Assembly: GCA_028284745.1 (NCBI GenBank)
Contig: JANQRC010000067.1
Span: 1-64,000 of the forward strand
DNA: 64,000 nt
Source of the DNA: Flavobacteriaceae bacterium
Lineage (GTDB): Bacteria > Bacteroidota > Bacteroidia > Flavobacteriales > Flavobacteriaceae
Direction of reading: 5' to 3'
Part shown: positions 1 through 9,003 of the stretch, one piece after another
Layout of the letters: each line of letters opens with the position of its first letter
How positions within the stretch are numbered: position 1 is the first letter of the stretch
Translations under genes and position numbers: made by a program
Notes under the pieces: generated by a model
Databases searched by the model: none
What the model was told of the DNA's origin: nothing
Seen by the model: only the letters and a program-made list of their open reading frames with translations

Positions 1-94
1 ACACCTAACACCTAACACCTAACACCTAACACCTAACACCTAACACCTAACACCTAACACCTAACACCTAACACCTAACACCTAACACCTAACA
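1..94. repeat. Heptanucleotide tandem array, 13 perfect CACCTAA units
   Basis: Thirteen uninterrupted copies of CACCTAA (TTAGGTG on the minus strand) fill bases 2-92, with partial units at both ends. The array runs off the window start, so its true length is unknown. It ends about 5 bases beyond the stop codon of the minus-strand rhomboid gene, so it would be the first thing transcribed after that gene. No hairpin is evident within the unit. A perfect array like this is prone to slippage and copy-number change between strains. Confidence 0.97.
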
Positions 95-97
95 AAG

Positions 98-784
98 TTA
101 CTCCTCCTCTAGCCTTCTTAGCTCGCTTTCCGAGATAAAATTACCTTCTTCGTCAAAATGTTGCATGAACGGGTCTTTAGATTCATCGTAATTGTCTGAT
201 TCCCATACATATTTAGGATCAGAAGGAACTGTACTTCTGTATACGATCGCAAATAACAATCCTGTAATGGCGCCAGACAGATGCCCTTCCCACGAAATAC
301 CAGCTTTTATCGGAAATACATACCAGATCATACTGCCATACATGAAGACAACAATGAGTGATAAGGCCACTAGGCGATAATTCTTTGCAAGTATGCCCTT
401 AAAAAAGATAAAGCTTGCCATCACATAAATAAGACCACTAGCACCGATATGATTGCCATTATCTGCGATCAGCCAAGTAAGTAGGCCCGATAGCAACACA
501 CCAAATCCTATGATCTGCCAACTGATCTTGCGATAAAAATAGAACAATGCTGCCGACAAAACCATTAATGGCAAGGTATTGTTCCAGAGATGGGAAACAT
601 CCCCGTGCAAGAACGGACTGGTGAGAACACCCACCAGCCCCTCAACTTCCTGTGGCCTGATGCCATATCGTTTCCAACCCAATCCAAACTCTAGATTCAT
701 CCAATAGGCATACCATATGGCCAAACCAAGTAACATCGGATAGGCGATCACTGCCAATGAAAATTTGAGTTCTGAAGACTTCAC
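98..784 (-). CDS. Rhomboid family intramembrane serine protease
   Basis: The 228-residue product is a polytopic membrane protein with the rhomboid hallmarks. HGDVSHLWNN (60-69) carries the conserved His/Asn of the second helix, GASG (114-117) holds the nucleophile Ser116, and GHLSG provides the catalytic His168. It should cleave transmembrane substrates within the inner membrane; the substrate cannot be deduced. The length fits a minimal six-helix rhomboid with an acidic cytoplasmic tail of about 40 residues. The gene diverges from rarA and ends just before the heptamer array. The family call is firm and the biological role unknown. Confidence 0.93.
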   Translation of the reverse strand: MKSSELKFSLAVIAYPMLLGLAIWYAYWMNLEFGLGWKRYGIRPQEVEGLVGVLTSPFLHGDVSHLWNNTLPLMVLSAALFYFYRKISWQIIGFGVLLSGLLTWLIADNGNHIGASGLIYVMASFIFFKGILAKNYRLVALSLIVVFMYGSMIWYVFPIKAGISWEGHLSGAITGLLFAIVYRSTVPSDPKYVWESDNYDESKDPFMQHFDEEGNFISESELRRLEEE

Positions 785-908
785 CTTCGTTAATTTGAAA
801 ATACATAATCAAATAGTCCTCCAAGCTGATGACTTCTGCTAAACTGTCAGTTTCAATAGTTGCAACTCACTATATCACTTCACTTTAAAAAATCAATACC
901 TTTACAAG

Positions 909-2186
909 ATGAATCAGCCATTAGCCGAACGCATACGGCCAAAGACACTTGATGACTACATTAGTCAAGAGCACCTTGTTGGCCCAAAGGGTGCTTTGAC
1001 GCAACAGATAAGAAAAGGCATCATCCCTTCATTGGTATTCTGGGGGCCACCAGGAACAGGAAAGACCACTTTGGCCAATATCATCGCCAAAGAGTCCCAG
1101 CGGCCCTTCTTTACACTTAGTGCCATAAGTGCAGGTGTAAAGGATGTTCGCGAAGTCATAGACAAAGCAAAAAGAAATGATGGGCTCTTCACGTCAAAAA
1201 ATCCGATTCTTTTCATAGATGAAATACATCGCTTCAGTAAATCACAGCAAGATTCGCTCCTAGGAGCTGTAGAAAAGGGATGGGTCACGCTTATTGGTGC
1301 CACTACAGAGAACCCAAGCTTTGAAGTGATTCCTGCACTATTGTCCCGCTGCCAAGTATACATTCTAAATCCCTTCGGCAAGACCGACCTTGAGAGTTTG
1401 CTGAATCGTGCCATGCAAGAGGATGAATATATCTCTGAGAAACAAATTGACCTCAAGGAAACTGAGGCATTGCTGAGATTGTCTGGTGGAGATGCTAGAA
1501 AATTGCTGAACATCTTCGAATTGGTGGTCAATAGTGAAGAAGGAGAAGTTATAGAGGTCACAGATGAGTTGGTCCTAGGAAAGATTCAAAAGAACACGGT
1601 GCTTTATGACAAAACGGGTGAACAACATTACGATATCATATCGGCATTCATAAAATCTGTTCGCGGCAGCGATCCCAATGCGGCCGTATATTGGCTGGCT
1701 AGAATGATCGAAGGCGGAGAAGATGTGAGTTTCATAGCGAGGAGAATGGTCATCTTAGCTTCCGAAGATATCGGCAATGCCAATCCTACTGCGCTGGTCA
1801 TGGCAAATAGCACCTTCCAAGCGGTGAATACTATCGGTTATCCCGAAGCACGAATCATCTTGAGCCAATGTGCTGTGTATCTAGCCACTTCACCAAAAAG
1901 CAATGCATCGTACATGGCCATAAAAAAGGCCCAGCAGTTGGTGAGGCAAACTGGCGATCTATCTGTGCCCCTGCACATCCGAAACGCTCCTACAAAATTG
2001 ATGAAAGAGCTTGGGTATGGTGAGAATTATCAATATGCCCATGACCATGAAAACAACTTCGTGGCATCAGAGTTTCTTCCCAAAGAGATTGAAGGCACCA
2101 TGTTGTTCGAACCTGGCGACAGTTCAAGAGAGAAAGCCCAGAGAGACTTCTTAAAATCACGCTGGAAAGAAAAATATGGTTATTAG
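909..2186 (+). CDS. rarA: Replication-associated recombination protein A (RarA/MgsA AAA+ ATPase)
   Basis: This 425-residue AAA+ ATPase matches RarA/MgsA (WRNIP1 homologue) over its full length. Walker A is GPPGTGKTT (46-54), Walker B is LFIDEIHR (101-108), sensor 1 is GATTEN, and the C-terminal part has the clamp-loader-like tetramerisation region (LASEDIGNANP, then the PTKLMKELGYG segment). The family acts at stalled replication forks, unwinding and remodelling DNA ends together with SSB. The ATG at 909 gives the usual N-terminus (PLAERIRPKTLDDYIxQEHL). Its 3' end overlaps the convergent gene on the other strand by 4 bases. Confidence 0.97.
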   Translation: MNQPLAERIRPKTLDDYISQEHLVGPKGALTQQIRKGIIPSLVFWGPPGTGKTTLANIIAKESQRPFFTLSAISAGVKDVREVIDKAKRNDGLFTSKNPILFIDEIHRFSKSQQDSLLGAVEKGWVTLIGATTENPSFEVIPALLSRCQVYILNPFGKTDLESLLNRAMQEDEYISEKQIDLKETEALLRLSGGDARKLLNIFELVVNSEEGEVIEVTDELVLGKIQKNTVLYDKTGEQHYDIISAFIKSVRGSDPNAAVYWLARMIEGGEDVSFIARRMVILASEDIGNANPTALVMANSTFQAVNTIGYPEARIILSQCAVYLATSPKSNASYMAIKKAQQLVRQTGDLSVPLHIRNAPTKLMKELGYGENYQYAHDHENNFVASEFLPKEIEGTMLFEPGDSSREKAQRDFLKSRWKEKYGY

Positions 2187-2989
2187 AATTTAATGTCAAC
2201 GACTTGCTTGCGCATTTCACCATCAGTCAATTCTACAATATTCCAAACATTGCCTTCTTTTAGCAGTACAGCACTTTTTCCTTCTATGAGATATACATCT
2301 TCTTTTCCAGAAGGGTACACTTTCATGACCACCTTGGGCGTGGTGTCTACCAACTGATAGCCACCATTTGCGATAGATTGGGCATATAACTGTTGCGATA
2401 TTGCGGTAGGTCGCTTGCTTATCGCTCTTGTAGAAGGTCGCTCTGAAGCTTCTTGAGATGTCGAGGATACTGACTTTGCTTGCTTAACCTTGCTCATTTC
2501 CGCTATGGGTTCTTCTGCCTTTGTCATATCCATTGATGGTGCCTGATCGTTCGTATCAGTAGGCCTATACGAATACTCGATAGCATCTAACTCGTCGAAG
2601 TTCTTACGGATGACCTCATGATACGCTTTCTTATATTCTTTCTCCTTTGTCTTGGCAGCGCTACTCTCAAATACCATTCTGTTCCTACAGTCAAACAATT
2701 GAAGCTTTGAGCTTGTGTTTAAAAATCCACCTAGGTCGATCACTTTCACTTTCAATCCCAAACATGGGTTGTTGATCAAGTCTAAAGGCAATTCTTCTGA
2801 ATCATATAAAACCTCAAATCCTTTTTTCTTGAATAAATACCTCACCAAAGTGCTTGCCTGATATTGGTCGGCACTTCTCTGAAAGTTAAATCTTTCTTGA
2901 ATCACGGCGTACTTATATGAATCGAATTGCTGAGCAAAAATGTTTGTCCCCATTATAAAGAGGACAATAAAAAATATGTTCTTTTTCAT
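2183..2989 (-). CDS. Secreted protein of unknown function
   Basis: The 268-residue product has a clear N-terminal signal peptide (hydrophobic core at about 5-18, then FAQ), so it is exported. No domain is recognised. The first 110 residues look globular. Residues about 130-200 are rich in Ser, Thr, Lys and Glu and probably form a flexible linker. The last 50 residues read like a small beta-rich module (VMKVYPSGKEDVYLIEGKS). Its ATG overlaps the stop of the upstream barrel gene (ATGA), so it is almost certainly translated with it and may be a periplasmic partner of that outer-membrane protein. Function unknown. Confidence 0.8.
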   Translation of the reverse strand: MKKNIFFIVLFIMGTNIFAQQFDSYKYAVIQERFNFQRSADQYQASTLVRYLFKKKGFEVLYDSEELPLDLINNPCLGLKVKVIDLGGFLNTSSKLQLFDCRNRMVFESSAAKTKEKEYKKAYHEVIRKNFDELDAIEYSYRPTDTNDQAPSMDMTKAEEPIAEMSKVKQAKSVSSTSQEASERPSTRAISKRPTAISQQLYAQSIANGGYQLVDTTPKVVMKVYPSGKEDVYLIEGKSAVLLKEGNVWNIVELTDGEMRKQVVDIKF

Positions 2990-4428
2990 TCTGTAAAAGG
3001 ATTGTCTGTAGTAGGGAACACAAAGTTAAAGCCCAATTGCAACGATAATGCCCTTGCTTTAGAAAGGTCTCTGTAGGCAAGCAAATTGTCTCCCATCAAA
3101 TAGACGTTAAAGGTACCAAAGTGCATTGACATGCCCAAGCCTACGTTATAAGCGGTAAACTTGTCTATCGTATAGGTACCTTTTAAGCGTAGAAAGTCGC
3201 TAAGCCTCCTGTAGTAGAACCCCGTCAAGGCAAATTGTGGCAAGCGTGGTCGCTTGATAGCAAAGAGCTGAACCCCGATTGCATTCAGATAATCCCCCTT
3301 CTCGGCAGAGCAATTGCAATCTTTATCCTTCTTCTTTCCAAAGTCATAGCGCATAGAGCCATTAAGCTTCATGGGGCGCCAACTTGTGTATGCCGTACTT
3401 GTTGTATCAGGCGAGAAGCGTTCATCCAGGTCTGCAAGAAGGTCTTGCCAAAAATCATCGTCCTCTTCAGCACCGTCAATGCCTGGAAAGAGCAATTCTA
3501 CCCCTTCAAGTGATTCGGCATCGTTTACCGTATAGTTTTCCACATCCTTGTTATGGCGAATAAATCCAACGTCCTGTATGCTCCCTGTAAAAGACAATTG
3601 TTCGCTATGCTGGTAGGTGAGGCCGACATCAAATCCTAAACCTAAGTTTCCGCCCAAGAGCGCTCTATTCCTAAATTTTGAAAGTACTTGGCGCGAACCA
3701 TCTTCTGTGTCTTCAGATTCTATGTCTCTAAGATCTGCATAGCCAGAAGAATTCACTGTGACATCCGCTATCAATATATGTCTGTAAAAGTTGCGCTCTC
3801 CCGGTTGCGTGTAGAAAAGTGCATCGTTGTTGGTAGATCGCATATCAAAAATGCTTGAATAGACCTTACCTCTAAAACCATAGGTGAGCTTGTCGTTTAG
3901 CTGCTTGTTGAATCCGAAGTGAAAAACCGTCAGCATCTCGCCAGAAAGATCTAGATCGCCAAAATCATATACCCTATTTATATTGGCACCACCGTTGCCC
4001 TCATAGGCCAATTCAGCTGGGTCTTTGGGATGATACACGTGGATGTCTATCTCTTGATACATCCCAAAGGAAAAATATCGTTTGTCTTGAAAGTTCTTTG
4101 GCCGAAAGCCTCCACTAAAAACTTCTAGTTGCTGGTTGGCTGTGTATACATCGTTCCTCGACAAATCAAAGAGCACCTCTCTTACCTTTTCATTAAAACT
4201 TCTACCGTCATCTGCAAAGAGATCATACGCTGACAATCCAGAAACACCTGCATTGATGTGTATGTGGGATAGTAGGGGAACCCCAAAATGGAACTTGTAA
4301 TTCGAGACGTCGGCACCAGGATTTAACATCAATGATTGTGGCAACTCCTTAAAGTCGTATAACAATTGTTTATTCTGACTGTAAGAAGAAGTAACGATGA
4401 TAAAAACAAGAAGCAAAAAGAGTCTCAT
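2986..4428 (-). CDS. DUF5723-type outer-membrane beta-barrel protein
   Basis: The 480-residue protein starts with a signal peptide ending near YSQ. It shows the N-terminal pattern of the DUF5723 family of Bacteroidota (NPG, HFGVPLLS, GLSAYDLF) and alternating amphipathic strands with aromatic ends, as expected of an outer-membrane barrel. A Cys-containing loop (KDCNCS) is visible near residue 370. The start at 4428 is an ATG whose A is the last base of the preceding gene's stop. An in-frame TTG one codon upstream is less likely. It is co-translated with a lipoprotein upstream and a secreted unknown downstream. The molecular function of the family is not known to me. Confidence 0.8.
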   Translation of the reverse strand: MRLFLLLVFIIVTSSYSQNKQLLYDFKELPQSLMLNPGADVSNYKFHFGVPLLSHIHINAGVSGLSAYDLFADDGRSFNEKVREVLFDLSRNDVYTANQQLEVFSGGFRPKNFQDKRYFSFGMYQEIDIHVYHPKDPAELAYEGNGGANINRVYDFGDLDLSGEMLTVFHFGFNKQLNDKLTYGFRGKVYSSIFDMRSTNNDALFYTQPGERNFYRHILIADVTVNSSGYADLRDIESEDTEDGSRQVLSKFRNRALLGGNLGLGFDVGLTYQHSEQLSFTGSIQDVGFIRHNKDVENYTVNDAESLEGVELLFPGIDGAEEDDDFWQDLLADLDERFSPDTTSTAYTSWRPMKLNGSMRYDFGKKKDKDCNCSAEKGDYLNAIGVQLFAIKRPRLPQFALTGFYYRRLSDFLRLKGTYTIDKFTAYNVGLGMSMHFGTFNVYLMGDNLLAYRDLSKARALSLQLGFNFVFPTTDNPFTE

Positions 4429-4982
4429 CAATCTATGCGGAGATAAAGGGTGGCTTTTGAACGAATCTCGATGAGTCCTGAATCACTGAAGGCGCTTTGA
4501 GTAGGCGAAACAACTAATTCGGCAACTATCTGTGTTGATCGTTTTAACAACTCGAGGTCTTCTCCTTGATACGAGGTAACAATCCCTGGTCGATCAGTAT
4601 TTGCTGGCGCATCGAATGAGAATGGTGCAACCGTTGGCTCAAAAGAATCATCGACATAATTGAAGACCACCTCAACATCTTCATCGGTAGAATTTTCAGT
4701 ATCGCGAGTAATATCAATGCGGATCAGGTTATCATTCAAGAATGACTCGTTAAAGAGATCCAAAGCGACAGTATCCCTTATCATGAAAGGAGCCACCATA
4801 CTCTGAGAGGTAGCTTCGGTATTGATCTCTTCTGCGGAAAGCTGATAAAAGATAAAGCTAGACTCGATAACTGGTTCTAAGGAGAGGTCTTCTGCCTGAT
4901 CGAAGTCTAGTTCACTTGTACATCCGATCACGAAGGCAATGGCGATGAAAAAAATGAATAGTTTTTCGGCTAGGGCTTTCAT
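4428..4982 (-). CDS. Putative lipoprotein, function unknown
   Basis: From the ATG at 4982 the product is 184 residues with a lipoprotein signal: a hydrophobic stretch followed by a lipobox ending at Cys21 (FVIGC). The mature part is acidic (SELDFDQAEDL) and looks beta-rich. An in-frame GTG at 4988 would add two residues and is less likely. The stop overlaps the start of the DUF5723 barrel gene by one base. The order lipoprotein, barrel, secreted protein suggests an envelope complex, but that is inference from linkage only. Confidence 0.78.
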   Translation of the reverse strand: MKALAEKLFIFFIAIAFVIGCTSELDFDQAEDLSLEPVIESSFIFYQLSAEEINTEATSQSMVAPFMIRDTVALDLFNESFLNDNLIRIDITRDTENSTDEDVEVVFNYVDDSFEPTVAPFSFDAPANTDRPGIVTSYQGEDLELLKRSTQIVAELVVSPTQSAFSDSGLIEIRSKATLYLRID

Positions 4983-5036
4983 GGTCACTTATGAATGTCT
5001 TAGTAAATTAACGAATTTTCTTCTAAAAAAGTATAG

Positions 5037-5723
5037 CTACAGATACAATTTTAATTCAGAGATATTGTGTATGGTCATTATCCCATCAGCTTTATTCTCA
5101 GAATGAGAATTAAAATGAATGGCCTGCATGCCTACGCCTTGGGCGCCTTGCACATCAGCTTCAAGGTTGTCACCGATCATTAGAGAACAGTTAGGCTGAA
5201 CACCCGCGAGCTTCAATGCTGCATTGAAGATCAGGGGATTGGGCTTTTTTACACCTACGGTCTCAGAATTGATGATATGCTCAAAAAAAGCCAGTATGCC
5301 AGACCTCTCCAGTTTTCTGTGCTGTATCTCATGAAATCCGTTGGTGATGATGTGCATGCGATATCTTGGCTGCAAATATTCAAGTATTTCGACCACTCCC
5401 TCAAAAAGATGGTTATAGTCTATGAGATGCGTAATGTAATCTTCGGACAAGAGGTGGATCATATGGTCCTCAACATCTAGTCTTAAAGAGTCAAACGTAT
5501 CTTTAAGCCTCCCGTAGCGAAGTTTAGATTTTGTGACCCGTTCTTCACGATATAGCTTCCAGTAGGCTTTGTTTATAGGTGCATATTGTTTTATGAAGTC
5601 ATTAGCATCTACTGGCAAACCGTGCTTCTTGAAAATGAGGTCGAACGTCAATGCAGAGTTCTTCTCAAAATCCCACAAGGTATGGTCCAGGTCAAAGAAT
5701 ATGTCAGTGATACTATTTCTCAA
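5037..5723 (-). CDS. yjjG: YjjG-type HAD nucleotidase
   Basis: This 228-residue HAD-superfamily phosphatase carries motif I DLDHT (11-15), with the nucleophile and acid/base aspartates and the WDFEKNS signature typical of YjjG. It also has motif II TNG, a Lys motif (KKPNPLIF) and motif IV GDNLEADVQGA. YjjG enzymes dephosphorylate non-canonical pyrimidine nucleoside monophosphates as house-cleaning. No ATG fits, so translation probably begins at the TTG at 5723, overlapping the upstream stop by 4 bases (TTGA). It lies in the radC-led minus-strand cluster. Confidence 0.88.
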   Translation of the reverse strand: MRNSITDIFFDLDHTLWDFEKNSALTFDLIFKKHGLPVDANDFIKQYAPINKAYWKLYREERVTKSKLRYGRLKDTFDSLRLDVEDHMIHLLSEDYITHLIDYNHLFEGVVEILEYLQPRYRMHIITNGFHEIQHRKLERSGILAFFEHIINSETVGVKKPNPLIFNAALKLAGVQPNCSLMIGDNLEADVQGAQGVGMQAIHFNSHSENKADGIMTIHNISELKLYL

Positions 5724-7021
5724 TTATGATTGAATTGCCTTAGTGTTTCTATATAGAGCTCTCGCCAACCTACCGAACCATCCGCTGTGCCGATGGTCGT
5801 ATTCCTGTAGGCTACTATGAACTGCCCTCCTACTCGCTTAACGACCTTGTGAAGTTCCGACAATTTATCTATCACCTTATCATGACCACCTAGCATTTGC
5901 AACGTAACACTTGTTGCACATGGCGAATATACCTTTACGGGCAATTGCATCTCAGCACCGATGTCATAGAACAGGAAGGGATGGCATGTGCTCGCTCTAA
6001 ATCCTACCGAGTCCGCATAGCCCATGGAATAGTCTTCAGTAAATTCTGCAGCTACCAACTCTCGGTATTTTTCAGGAATTGTCAGATGCCCAAGATGGCA
6101 TCTGTTCTTCTTAACATCCTTGTGGATAAGCTCTTGGAGTCGCTGACGTTCTTCCTGCATCTTTTTTGGGTTGGTCTTGCTGTCGTAAGAACTTAACAAG
6201 GCCACTTGGTCGTAGTCGGCCACATTTTTTATAAGCCTCCTAAACTTGTTTATGTTGAATGAAACAGGGTGGTCATATGCCGAAAAATCAGAAACTAAAA
6301 AGAAAAAGGTCACCTCTATCTCATAGTGCTTATGAAGCACCGTGTATCGAGAGAAGTTGTTGCCAGGGTCAGGTCGGATCCCGATAATTGATGCATAGCG
6401 ATCCCTGACTCTTCTGAAATTGAGATTTGCGAGATCGATCAATGTGCCGGCGATCGTTCGGATGAATCCCTTCTTCTTGTACACAAAAGCCGAAGGCACA
6501 TCGATCAATGGCGTATACTTGTATCTTGGAGCACGCAGTGTTTCCTCTGGAAAACGTTCTAGAAGAACATTCAAGAGCCTATGTACCCATATATCTATTA
6601 CGGGCATTTCAAGAAAACCATTTTCATGCGCAATGCTTTCTTCCACAGGAAAACGACCAAAGGCATCCCCAACAAACGGAAAGTACTCTTCGTACCTGCT
6701 TAACAGAAAAAAGCTGGCGGCAAAGATATCATAGGGCAACGCACTTCTGTCATCGGTGGGGAAAAAGGCGGGAATATCATCCCAACGTTGCACCTTTACC
6801 TCTGTATCTGTGATGCCGTGCTCGAACAGCAACTCATGGCTTCGTATAAAGAACTCATTCCCAAGCTGCTGCTTGGTATACGAAAGCTTTGCTCCCTTGT
6901 GCACTATAAACTCCTCTATCTTTGTGGTAAAGCCTACTTTTCCGCCTAACATCTGCTCAAAGACGTGCTTGAACACATAGGTAGATCGTGAAGTTATCTT
7001 GTGCGTATAGACTAGGACCAT
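5720..7021 (-). CDS. Polysaccharide deacetylase-like protein with altered active-site motif
   Basis: The 433-residue protein resembles the Bacteroidota proteins annotated as polysaccharide deacetylase family (N-terminal DUF7033-like part, C-terminal NodB-like part). The C-terminal DYSMGYADSVGFRAST motif is well preserved. As I recall the family, the metal-binding motif reads D-x-D followed by N/S-A-F; here it is D174-V-P-S-A-F, so the second Asp is a Pro. The usual H-P-S-Y-x-S also reads LLSSYDS, without the His. It may therefore be inactive as a deacetylase or bind its substrate differently. It overlaps radC by one base and is co-translated with yjjG. Confidence 0.72.
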   Translation of the reverse strand: MVLVYTHKITSRSTYVFKHVFEQMLGGKVGFTTKIEEFIVHKGAKLSYTKQQLGNEFFIRSHELLFEHGITDTEVKVQRWDDIPAFFPTDDRSALPYDIFAASFFLLSRYEEYFPFVGDAFGRFPVEESIAHENGFLEMPVIDIWVHRLLNVLLERFPEETLRAPRYKYTPLIDVPSAFVYKKKGFIRTIAGTLIDLANLNFRRVRDRYASIIGIRPDPGNNFSRYTVLHKHYEIEVTFFFLVSDFSAYDHPVSFNINKFRRLIKNVADYDQVALLSSYDSKTNPKKMQEERQRLQELIHKDVKKNRCHLGHLTIPEKYRELVAAEFTEDYSMGYADSVGFRASTCHPFLFYDIGAEMQLPVKVYSPCATSVTLQMLGGHDKVIDKLSELHKVVKRVGGQFIVAYRNTTIGTADGSVGWRELYIETLRQFNHN

Positions 7022-7719
7022 CAGAGCAGATTTTCGTCTGCAAAGCTAAAATAGTCATTTTGTGTTACGATGATATGGTCTAGTACTTTAATATCTAGGC
7101 TTTGTGCGGCAGCCCTCATCTTTTGAGTGAGTTGCTTGTCGGCAGCACTTGGCTTCAAGGTGCCAGAAGGATGATTATGTGCCAGTATCAACCCTACAGC
7201 ATTCAGCTCGATAGCTCGTTTCATCACCAATCGAGTATCCACAATGGTACCAGTGATCCCGCCTTTGCTTAACTGCTGGGTACCGAGTACTTTGTTCGCA
7301 TTGTTCAGGTGCACAACCCAGAATTCTTCATGGGGCAGGTCTCCCAACATGGGTCGCACCAGCTCAAAAGCGGAAGCGCTCGAAGCGATCTTCTTTCGCT
7401 GCAAGGCCGCCTCTGCCCTCCTTCGCCTACCTAGCTCTAACGCAGCTACAATGGTAATGGCTTTGGCCTCGCCTACTCCTTTGAATTTCATCAAGTCTTC
7501 CACAGACAACCGTCCCAGTTCATTCAAACTGTTACTTGCAAAGGCAAGGATACGTTGGCCTAATGCCACTGCACTCTCGTCTCTGCTTCCGCTACCTATC
7601 AGGATCGCGATCAATTCGGCATCGCTCAATGCCATCTTTCCCTTTTGCAATAACTTTTCGCGAGGGCGATCGTCCTCAGACCAGTTTTTTATGGGAAAAT
7701 GTGTGGGTTTTTCTTGCAT
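7021..7719 (-). CDS. radC: RadC family JAB/MPN-domain protein
   Basis: The 232-residue protein has an N-terminal helix-hairpin-helix region (KFKGVGEAKA, about 79-87) and a C-terminal JAB1/MPN metalloprotease-like domain. The zinc motif is complete: H181-x-H183, S191 and D194 (HNHPSGTLKPSAAD). RadC was once linked to DNA repair, but the biochemical role is still uncertain. It is the first gene of a minus-strand series with one- to four-base overlaps (deacetylase-like, yjjG). A TATCTTTA element 5 bases before the ATG resembles a Bacteroidota -7 box. Confidence 0.94.
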   Translation of the reverse strand: MQEKPTHFPIKNWSEDDRPREKLLQKGKMALSDAELIAILIGSGSRDESAVALGQRILAFASNSLNELGRLSVEDLMKFKGVGEAKAITIVAALELGRRRRAEAALQRKKIASSASAFELVRPMLGDLPHEEFWVVHLNNANKVLGTQQLSKGGITGTIVDTRLVMKRAIELNAVGLILAHNHPSGTLKPSAADKQLTQKMRAAAQSLDIKVLDHIIVTQNDYFSFADENLL

Positions 7720-7781
7720 GAGTTAAAGATAGCGAACTTCAGAAATTATATGTAATTTTCGTCTTCAAAGAAAATAGAACG

Positions 7782-8231
7782 ATGAGATCCATATTTAACA
7801 ACGAAGCCTATAGCGAACTAAACGAGCGCCTGGATAAGCTCACGCCCGAAACACTAGCCAAATGGGGCCTTATGAATGTATCACAGATGCTACATCACTC
7901 GCAAAAAGCACTTGAGATCCCTTTGGGAAAATCAGACATGAAACCGCCGAACCCAATCATGAAGTTGATGTTCAGAGCCTTCAAAGGTTCTTTATATAGT
8001 GATAAGCTATGGAAGCCAGGAATACGCACCGCCAAAGAGTTTGTGGTATCTGGGAGAAAGCACTTTGAGCCCGAGATGAAACAATTGCGTGCCCTCATGG
8101 AAGAACTACACAGCAAGAAGAACGAGCCGGCTCTGCCAAAGCATCCTGCCTTTGGCAACCTGACCATGGAACAATGGGGAAAGATGCAGTACAAGCATTT
8201 GGATCATCACTTACGTCAATTTGGAGTGTGA
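7782..8231 (+). CDS. DUF1569 domain protein (DinB-like four-helix fold)
   Basis: The 149-residue cytoplasmic protein matches DUF1569. It has an N-terminal helix with LTPETLAKWG and NVSQMLHHSQ, and a C-terminal LDHHLRQFG. Histidines at the ends of helices (HH near 37, HLDHH near 141) are arranged as in the DinB/YfiT metal-binding four-helix fold. No enzymatic activity is established for the family. It stands alone on the plus strand between radC (divergent) and the PaiB-like gene, with a spacing of about 100 bases to the latter. Confidence 0.85.
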   Translation: MRSIFNNEAYSELNERLDKLTPETLAKWGLMNVSQMLHHSQKALEIPLGKSDMKPPNPIMKLMFRAFKGSLYSDKLWKPGIRTAKEFVVSGRKHFEPEMKQLRALMEELHSKKNEPALPKHPAFGNLTMEQWGKMQYKHLDHHLRQFGV

Positions 8232-8332
8232 TCCATTAAGACGTACGATGTAAGGTTTCCGAACGATCTACTCTATAAAACATCCCGTTATCTAATGGCC
8301 GTAATTCATAACTCGTAATTCGTCACTCAACA

Positions 8333-8923
8333 TTGAAATATCCTCCCAAGCATCATCAGGATCACGATCGGGGCCATATGGTCGAGGTCATGAAGGCTTA
8401 TCCATTGGCCACAGTGATCTCGATAAAAGACAATTCACCGTACATCACGCACTTGCCCTTGGTATATGAGGATGAAAAATTGATCGGCCATATCGATATT
8501 TTTAACCTACAAACACCTTTATTGAAGGATAACAATGAGGTGACCGTGATCTTTTCGGGCCCGCAATGCTATATCTCGCCTACTGTATATGGTACTACAC
8601 AGTTACCTACTTGGAACTACATCAAAGTACATCTAAAAGGCAACGCACAAGCCATTGAGAGCAAGGAGGCCCTAAAGCGATCCTTGATCAAGATGACCGA
8701 ATTTTTAGAAGCTCCCGATCACAAGTACGTGTTAGAGCCTGACAATCCTCGACTGGAACGGAACTTGGACTACATAGAGATGTTCGAGATCAACATCACC
8801 CATTGGGAAGGGAAATTCAAACTCTCGCAAGACAAGCGCAACAGCGACATGCAGGCTGCCCGTGAAGAGTTGATACGATCCAATCAGGAAAGTGTCCGTG
8901 CGTTCTTGGATACCGTGTTCTAA
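8333..8923 (+). CDS. PaiB-family FMN-binding protein
   Basis: The 196-residue protein begins KYPPKHHQDHDRGHMVEVMKAYPLATV and contains HLPLV and GPQCYISPTVY. These are the hallmarks of the PaiB family (FMN-binding negative transcriptional regulator, split-barrel fold). Bacillus PaiB represses sporulation and protease genes, but most homologues probably only bind FMN. The reading frame offers a TTG at 8333 as the start, which reproduces the normal family N-terminus; no upstream ATG fits. There is no partner gene. Confidence 0.88.
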   Translation: MKYPPKHHQDHDRGHMVEVMKAYPLATVISIKDNSPYITHLPLVYEDEKLIGHIDIFNLQTPLLKDNNEVTVIFSGPQCYISPTVYGTTQLPTWNYIKVHLKGNAQAIESKEALKRSLIKMTEFLEAPDHKYVLEPDNPRLERNLDYIEMFEINITHWEGKFKLSQDKRNSDMQAAREELIRSNQESVRAFLDTVF

Positions 8924-9003
8924 CTTGACTTTATAAAAATTCTTATCGAACTCCGTTATCCGACAATATCGCTCGCTGAAACGAATCCATAGCGAAACTC
9001 ACA

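Noticed and set aside
1-94. CRISPR array or telomere
   Set aside because: The repeats are 7-base units directly abutting each other with no spacers, and nothing else indicates a chromosome end.
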